This document shows, piece by piece, positions 59,081 through 64,000 of a stretch of DNA of 64,000 bases; position 1 is the first letter of the stretch, and each line of letters starts with the position of its first letter. The stretch spans positions 1,353,501 to 1,417,500 of the forward strand of contig CAUEEP010000737.1 in assembly GCA_958450365.1 (NCBI GenBank), in the 5' to 3' direction. This DNA comes from Mesorhabditis belari (lineage: Eukaryota > Nematoda > Chromadorea > Rhabditida > Rhabditidae). The notes below the pieces were generated by a model, which worked only from the letters and a program-made list of their open reading frames with translations, was not told the DNA's origin and did no database searches. The position numbers and the translations under genes are program-made.

Positions 59081-60330
59081 CAAGTTTTGACACAGACAAT
59101 CTGCTTCCAAAAAGAAATTTCAGTCAAAAATGTCTGCTTTCAAAAGAAATTTCAATCAAATTTCGAATTCTTAAACATTTTTAAAGCTTTCAGAATAGAA
59201 TTTGAGAAGAAAAACGTGAATGTAAAAAGAATTCAGCTGTAGATTGTGTTCGCGAAGGGGAAAAGCAAACAAAAAAAGATGGATAAAAAGAAGAATCGGA
59301 ATGTGGTTCCCAAGGAAAAAAAAAAAAGAGAGCCACAGGTGGCTACCAATTAGACATTTTTTTGAGGCGAAGAGGAAAGCTTCTCCATTTTTGGGCCTCT
59401 TTATCGAAGAAATCCCTAGAGACCCATCAGCATCCAGTGAATTCAAAAAAATAGCTGGATATCTGGAGATTAGACAATTTGCAAATGATCAAATGATCAT
59501 GTGAGTCTAGAGGCAAATGAGCTTCAGTTTCAGGAAGTTTAATGAACTTTTTGGAGTTGCAAAGTGTTTTATTTCATTGCGAACGCAGCAGGATACTGGC
59601 TAATTGCAAAATTTTTATAGAATTTTAATCTTTAATAGTTGTTGATACTGAAATTCATTGACTCTTGAAACAATAAGACAATAGTGACAGTTCAATGCAC
59701 AATAGTGAATCTGGGTACTATTTTTGGATTGATTTTCCCTTCTTTCTTGCTTCCTTTCTTTCTTTCCCTTGTCTTTCTTCCTTTCTTTCTTTCTCTTGTC
59801 TTTCTTTCTTTCTCTTGGCAAGTTAAGGTATCAAATAGCTCAATGATAGATGATCAATAGCTGCAATTGCCTGGAAAGCAGGGTTCAATGAGGGCTCAAT
59901 CTTCGGGAATCTACTTTATCTTGCCAATTCCTTCACTTCTTTAATCAAATCTAACGCTTTAAGTGGTTGTGTTGGTCATTTTCTTTTCATTTATGGTAAA
60001 CAAATAAGCTAATTAATTGGCAATAGTTTCAATAAGTTTTTGATAAATCTAGTTCATGATTTGCTACTTTTTTTGCACGCACAGCATAATATCAAAAGTG
60101 AGTACACTTGAAAATCAAATAAAAGCTGCACTACAAACTTGCAACAAGTTGAAAAGACTCAAAAAAATTGCATAAACTTACTTAGAAAGCTGGATTTTAC
60201 AGAATCCGAAAAAAATAAAGCACAATAATTGAAAACATTGATTTGAAGAAAGGCAATAAACAATTTGAAAAAAAATGCTTGGATTTAATTTCTTTTATCA
60301 TTTGTGAATCTATTTTATATTCTTATATAT
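59081..60330. other. Spacer
   Basis: A pyrimidine-rich tttctttctt tract (59745-59815) and A/T-rich sequence. No gene recognised. Confidence 0.35.
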
Positions 60331-60788
60331 ATATGTTGTGTCCGATTTAGATTTCCGTCCGATTTAGATTCAATCTAAATCGGACGTCCGATTTAGATTA
60401 CAGTCTATATCGGACGTCCGATACAGATCGAACAATAATAAACGTGCTTAATATATGTTCTTAAGCGTTTTTTGCAATTTTCTGCGCTTTTCAAAGAACA
60501 TATGTTAAGCACGTTTATTATTGTTCGATCTGTATCGGACGTCCGATATAGACTGTAATCAATAAAAGACCTTTGAAAAATGCAGAAAACTACAGAAAAC
60601 CCTTAAGAATATATATTAAGCATGTTTATATTATTGTTCAATCTATATAAGATTTAGATTGAGTCTAAATCGAACGTCCGATATAGACTGTAATCTAAAT
60701 CGGACGTCCGCGATAAGTTCAATCTAAATCGGACGTCCGATTTAGATTGAATCTAATCGCGGAATCTAAATCGGACACAACATATATA
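60331..60788. mobile_element. Palindromic element with ccgatttagatt units
   Basis: The outer ends are atatgttgtgtccgatttag and ctaaatcggacacaacatat. Inside, tctaaatcggacgtccgattt-type units repeat in both orientations, and a second palindrome pairs acgtgcttaatatatgttct with its complement around 60475-60500. Non-coding. Confidence 0.8.
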
Positions 60789-60990
60789 TGCTTTATTCAG
60801 GAAGTGAATAGAACAACCAGATAATCATAACCGCCAAACAAGCGATAAGCCCGAGCCATAGCCACGGACGGCGCCTTAGTCGGGAGGAGGCGACCCGGCG
60901 GCGAAGATGGTCCCCATTATTATAATATTATATATATATGCATTCATGGGCGAATAGAAGCGAACCAGATAATCATAACCGCCTATAACA
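60789..60990. repeat. Direct repeat pair enclosing a G/C-rich block
   Basis: ccagataatcataaccgcc occurs at 60816 and 60970. Between them is a G/C-rich block (cacggacggcgccttagtcg, gaggcgacccggcggcgaag) followed by an att tail. It resembles a SINE or LINE 3' end (gctttattca shared with the LINE tail at 35.25 kb). Confidence 0.5.
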
Positions 60991-62130
60991 TATTGCTAAA
61001 ATACTTTCACAAAAAAAAAGAGAGAAAACTAAAAATAGTACAGTAACACTACAGTTAGGAAACACAGGTAAAAAAGATTAACGAATAGGGCAGATTTGAC
61101 ATGGAAATAAGATCTAATTCTTTTAAGATCTCTCTTATAGATCTTATCAGAAAGTTTTTTCTTTTTAGTAAAGAAAATCGCAAAAAAATGTCAACAATGC
61201 TGAAATCATTCAAAAAAAACCAGATTACACAAATCCCAGAGAATTTGGGTAATTCTAGTCAAACAAAGCCATGCAGGATAGGTAATTTTTGGGGGTTTTT
61301 TTTTAAAGAAAGCCCTTAGTTCCCACGTGAAAGGGTCGATTCGGCAAAAAAAAAAAATTGCAAGAGAAAAACGAGTGACCGAATCTTCGCGAAAAAAAAA
61401 CGTCAGAATCGGTGATTTGACCCGTTTTCTTTTCGAGAAATCCCTTTTCAAATGAATTTTTTTTTTGTTTCTTCTGACCTTTGAAATCAATGCAAAAATA
61501 ATTGTTTTCTTTGAAGAAAAGCTTGAATTTTTTCAAATTTTCCAAAGCTCAAAGAATATTTGTGAGCTGGGTAATTAGGATTTGAAAGATTTAAAGAAAA
61601 AAAAATAAATCTTGTTAACAATTTTGCAAAAGGTGTTGTTTCCATTTGATGTTCCATTCAAAAGATGCCGTTTCCATGTTGCTTTCCACGGTGTTTCCAT
61701 TTGATATTCCATTCAAAAGGTGTTGTTTCCATTCTATGTTGCTTTCCACGATGTTTCCATTTATTTTTGAGAAAATAAATAAAATTCGTTATTTTGAAAA
61801 TATTTGATAGAGTAAATTGGGGAAAAAAGTTGTATTTTGCCTTAGTTAACGCAAAAAAAAATACCAAAACCCGTTTGAATTTTGAATTTCGTCAAAAAAT
61901 CTCAATAGACACTAAAAAATAAAGCAAAATTTAATCAAATAAATCAATAAAATAGAATATTTAGGAAAAAAATCTTTGTAAATCAACAAATAAACCTTTA
62001 AAATTTGCAAAGAAAGGGGAAAGATTTGAGAAAAAAAAACAATGGATTGGTTTGGATGAGTGGACAGGGGGAAATGGGTACACCCACTCCTCTTCAAAAA
62101 AAAAACAAGTATTGATTTTAAAACCTATCT
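60991..62130. other. A/T-rich spacer
   Basis: A ~75-bp tandem (ttccatgttgctttccacg...gtttccatttgat) lies at 61634-61760. No gene supported. Confidence 0.4.
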
Positions 62131-62363
62131 CAAATGTACTTTGTGCTCAAAAACGAACCCTTTCTGATGCACTGGATTCTTTAGTTTTCTTACCTCCTGT
62201 AAAAATGAGAAATTGAGTACACCAGAAAAGGGTGGGGGTCACAGATTTGAGCACAAAGTATACAGGAAGCTGTTCTTCAACGGAAACCCATCCTTTCTGG
62301 CGCATTGAATTCCTCACTTTTCTTGCAGCTTTAGCTTTTTGGGCGTAGGAATGAGAAATTGCA

Positions 62364-62560
62364 TTGAATTTTGCAAGAGACGAGTTTACAAAACCGTTTA
62401 ACAAACTTGTAGTCAAACACAATCTACAAACCCGCAACAGTCCATCCCGCTCCCAATGTAATCGTTCTTGTAAACAACTAGTGTATACAGAATCGTCCAG
62501 AACATATGTGATAAACAAAGAACAAGAGATTCCTCACCAAATACTTGATATTCTTTGCTT
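62364..62560 (+). pseudogene. Possible LINE C-terminal remnant
   Basis: The plus frame contains FTKPFNKLVVKHNLQTRNSP. The K-H-N-L-x-T-R-N pattern recalls the segment before the WN-LP block of non-LTR retrotransposons, but the WN-LP block itself is not evident. Weak call. Confidence 0.25.
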
Positions 62561-62599
62561 TTTAGATTGCTTAGCTGAGAAATACTTTAGCTGAGAAAG

Positions 62600-63520
62600 T
62601 TAAACTTAACAAAAAGAAAAAGAACCTCAACAAGAACTAAAATTAACTAAAACAAAAGAAACTTAACAAAAAGAAACTTCAAAAAAGAACAAGAACCTTA
62701 ACAAGAACTAAACTTAACTAAAGAAAAAGAAAATTAACTAAACGGAAAGTTATTCGCTTAAGCCTATATTATATCAAAAGATGTGCAATGAGAACATTTT
62801 TTGTTTGAAAAGATAAGAAAATTCAAACCAATTCAACAAGAACACCATTTTTAAAGCCATAAAGCACAGTGCAAAAGTCAAAAAAAATGATAGCTAATCT
62901 AGATTGATAGATTAAAATGGTTAAGCTTTTCAAAAATTAATTCAAACTTGTAAATAAACCAGGGAAGTTTTTAAAAACAGAGTTAGCAAAGTTAGAATGT
63001 TAGAATATTTACAAGTTCAATAGAAAGTTACGGCCTTTTTTTGGGGGTAAATTTGCTTAAAAATTCGAGTTTTCCTTAATCAATCTTCAGTATTGAAATA
63101 TTGGCACAATACAAAGGCACTAAATCGATTCAATCAATCAAAATCCGAGAATACAAGTAAATACTAAGCATATGTAAATCCTAAACATATGTAAATCCTA
63201 AAGTGAAGGGAAAAATAGCGAGAACCGAGAACCAGTCGGCATTCATTTTTAATCGTACAACTCTCTCACAAAAGAATATTTTCATCGAATCGGAAAAGGT
63301 GTTTCAGAAAAGGGAAATTCGAAAGATGAAATAGAATTGAGAGATTTTGAGGGAAAAGGGAAAAGGAAACTTTTTTCTTTTTCTTTTTATGACTCATTCC
63401 ATCATACAGAAAATCAAATCAAAAGAGATTTAAAAGTGTTTTTTTTTCTTGCACAAATTTCCCCCTTTTTTTTTATTAAAAACTTTCAACACCTAGCCGA
63501 TTTTTTGAATCGATTTATTA
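62600..63520. other. A/T-rich spacer
   Basis: aactaaacttaactaaa-type repeats (62610-62740). A block shared with 54.38 kb at 63047-63098. No gene. Confidence 0.4.
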
Positions 63521-63770
63521 ATATAAATACTTTATTCAGAAAGAAATAAAGTGCGAAAATGACATGAAAAATGTACTAGATAAAAGATCACAAAGTCACT
63601 TAAAATGCAACGAAATAGCCGTTTTAAAATCAGACACGGTGGAAATCAAACACAACTTGTCGGGAAGGGCATTCCAAACTTTAGTCACACGATTTACGAA
63701 AAAAGCTCTAGAGGATTTAGAGAAAGCAGATTCGGGATGCAAGATAAAAGAGATTTATTGTTGAGAAGAT
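63520..63770 (-). mobile_element. CR1-like LINE 3' end, second copy
   Basis: On the minus strand FFVNRVTKVWNALPDKLCLI then STVSDFKTAISLHFK and a stop (about 63605) is the typical end of a CR1-type reverse-transcriptase ORF (R-V...WN-LP...FK). The 3' tail gaataaagtatttatattaa resembles that of the 35.2-kb copy. It is 5'-truncated. Confidence 0.75.
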
Positions 63771-63850
63771 TCTTCTGAATCGATTTATTGTTGAGAAGAT
63801 TCTTTTTGAATCGATTTATTGTTGAAATGATTCTTTTTGAAAAATTACTT
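63755..63850. repeat. 30-bp tandem (gaatcgatttattgttgag...)
   Basis: Three copies of tgaatcgatttattgttgaga with intervening agattcttt. Confidence 0.9.
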
Positions 63851-64000
63851 AATCTGGCTCTACCTCCAGGCCTCCAGAAGGGGGCCTTTTTTCATACGCC
63901 AACCTTCCGTTTCCTCTAAAAGCCCCACAGTTTCTTTTTTAATCGAGTTATTAAATTCTGGAACATTTTACCCCTGATGTTCGCGATATTTCCACCTTGG

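Larger units (their letters stand above)
57578..62330. repeat. Dispersed palindromic repeat (right-hand cluster)
   Basis: Half-units reading cctttctggcgcact or its complement agtgcgccagaaagg, usually 20-30 bp from gagcacaaagtac. In this cluster: 57582, 57793-57836, 57905-57945, 58989-59080 (both arms) and 62135-62320 (three arms). Further copies: 11745-11800, 32608, 32784, 36922-36992, 37087, 42388-42492, 44472-44518 and 50320-50450. The full consensus is a foldback with gtactttgtgctc outer ends. Confidence 0.7.

Noticed and set aside
59244..59504. 86-codon basic plus-strand frame
   Set aside because: Lys-rich because of an A run; no family resemblance or splice context.

Overview
The window reads as nuclear genomic DNA of a nematode. 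The reasons are: very compact introns of about 45-70 bp with TTTCAG-type acceptors in the conserved genes; short tracts of TTAGGC, the nematode telomere unit, at 57.62 and 57.74 kb; clear nematode-type members of conserved eukaryotic families; and a heavy load of mariner/Tc1-related and foldback DNA transposons. I cannot name the species. There is no bacterial-style operon, CRISPR or phage content.

Left part (0-10.7 kb) is gene dense. A decayed Tc1-like transposase (+) sits at the edge. It is followed on the minus strand by an m-AAA protease gene of the paraplegin type (spg-7, AAA part only in the window), a mitochondrial-looking zeta-crystallin/quinone-oxidoreductase MDR gene, and the proteasome lid deubiquitinase Rpn11. 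Rpn11 shares a ~300 bp divergent promoter with an intronless histone H2A gene (+), which ends in a histone-type stem-loop. A PP1-class phosphatase gene (+) follows, with a partial intron-retaining duplicate 0.7 kb downstream. Both rpn-11 and the PP1 gene carry apparent 1-base frameshifts at highly conserved codons, which suggests residual assembly indels.

The middle (10.7-40 kb) is accessory and repeat rich. It holds a mariner remnant; a candidate multi-copy peptide precursor (minus, 11.2-12.3 kb) made of F(I/L)RF-RR units, with two equal-length exons whose phases only permit mutually exclusive use; nested foldback elements; paired MITEs; a lone kinesin-2-like motor exon; a tandem pair of ML-domain (NPC2-like) genes; a solo LTR with 5-bp target duplication; a pogo-like deletion derivative that also contains a LINE reverse-transcriptase scrap; tRNA-derived SINE copies; CR1-like LINE 3' ends; and scattered exons of a probable EGF/transmembrane/PPPPY-tail protein (+, 33.9-37.2 kb).

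From 40.3 to about 56.6 kb (minus) a single large gene with about 25 small exons encodes an FGD/EXC-5-type Rho guanine exchange factor (DH - PH - FYVE-like finger - PH). Its introns hold many minisatellites, a nearly full-length mariner with both terminal inverted repeats, a SINE and mariner deletion derivatives. The right end (56.6-64 kb) holds no gene I can support, only simple repeats, a nested palindromic element and LINE 3' debris.

More than 20 tandem arrays (units of 3-20 bp) are spread through 17-59 kb. They generate long but meaningless open frames, which I left out. At least three transposon families contain an internal array grown from their own sequence. Exon boundaries are read by eye from splice consensus and protein-family similarity, so first exons and a few junctions remain uncertain.
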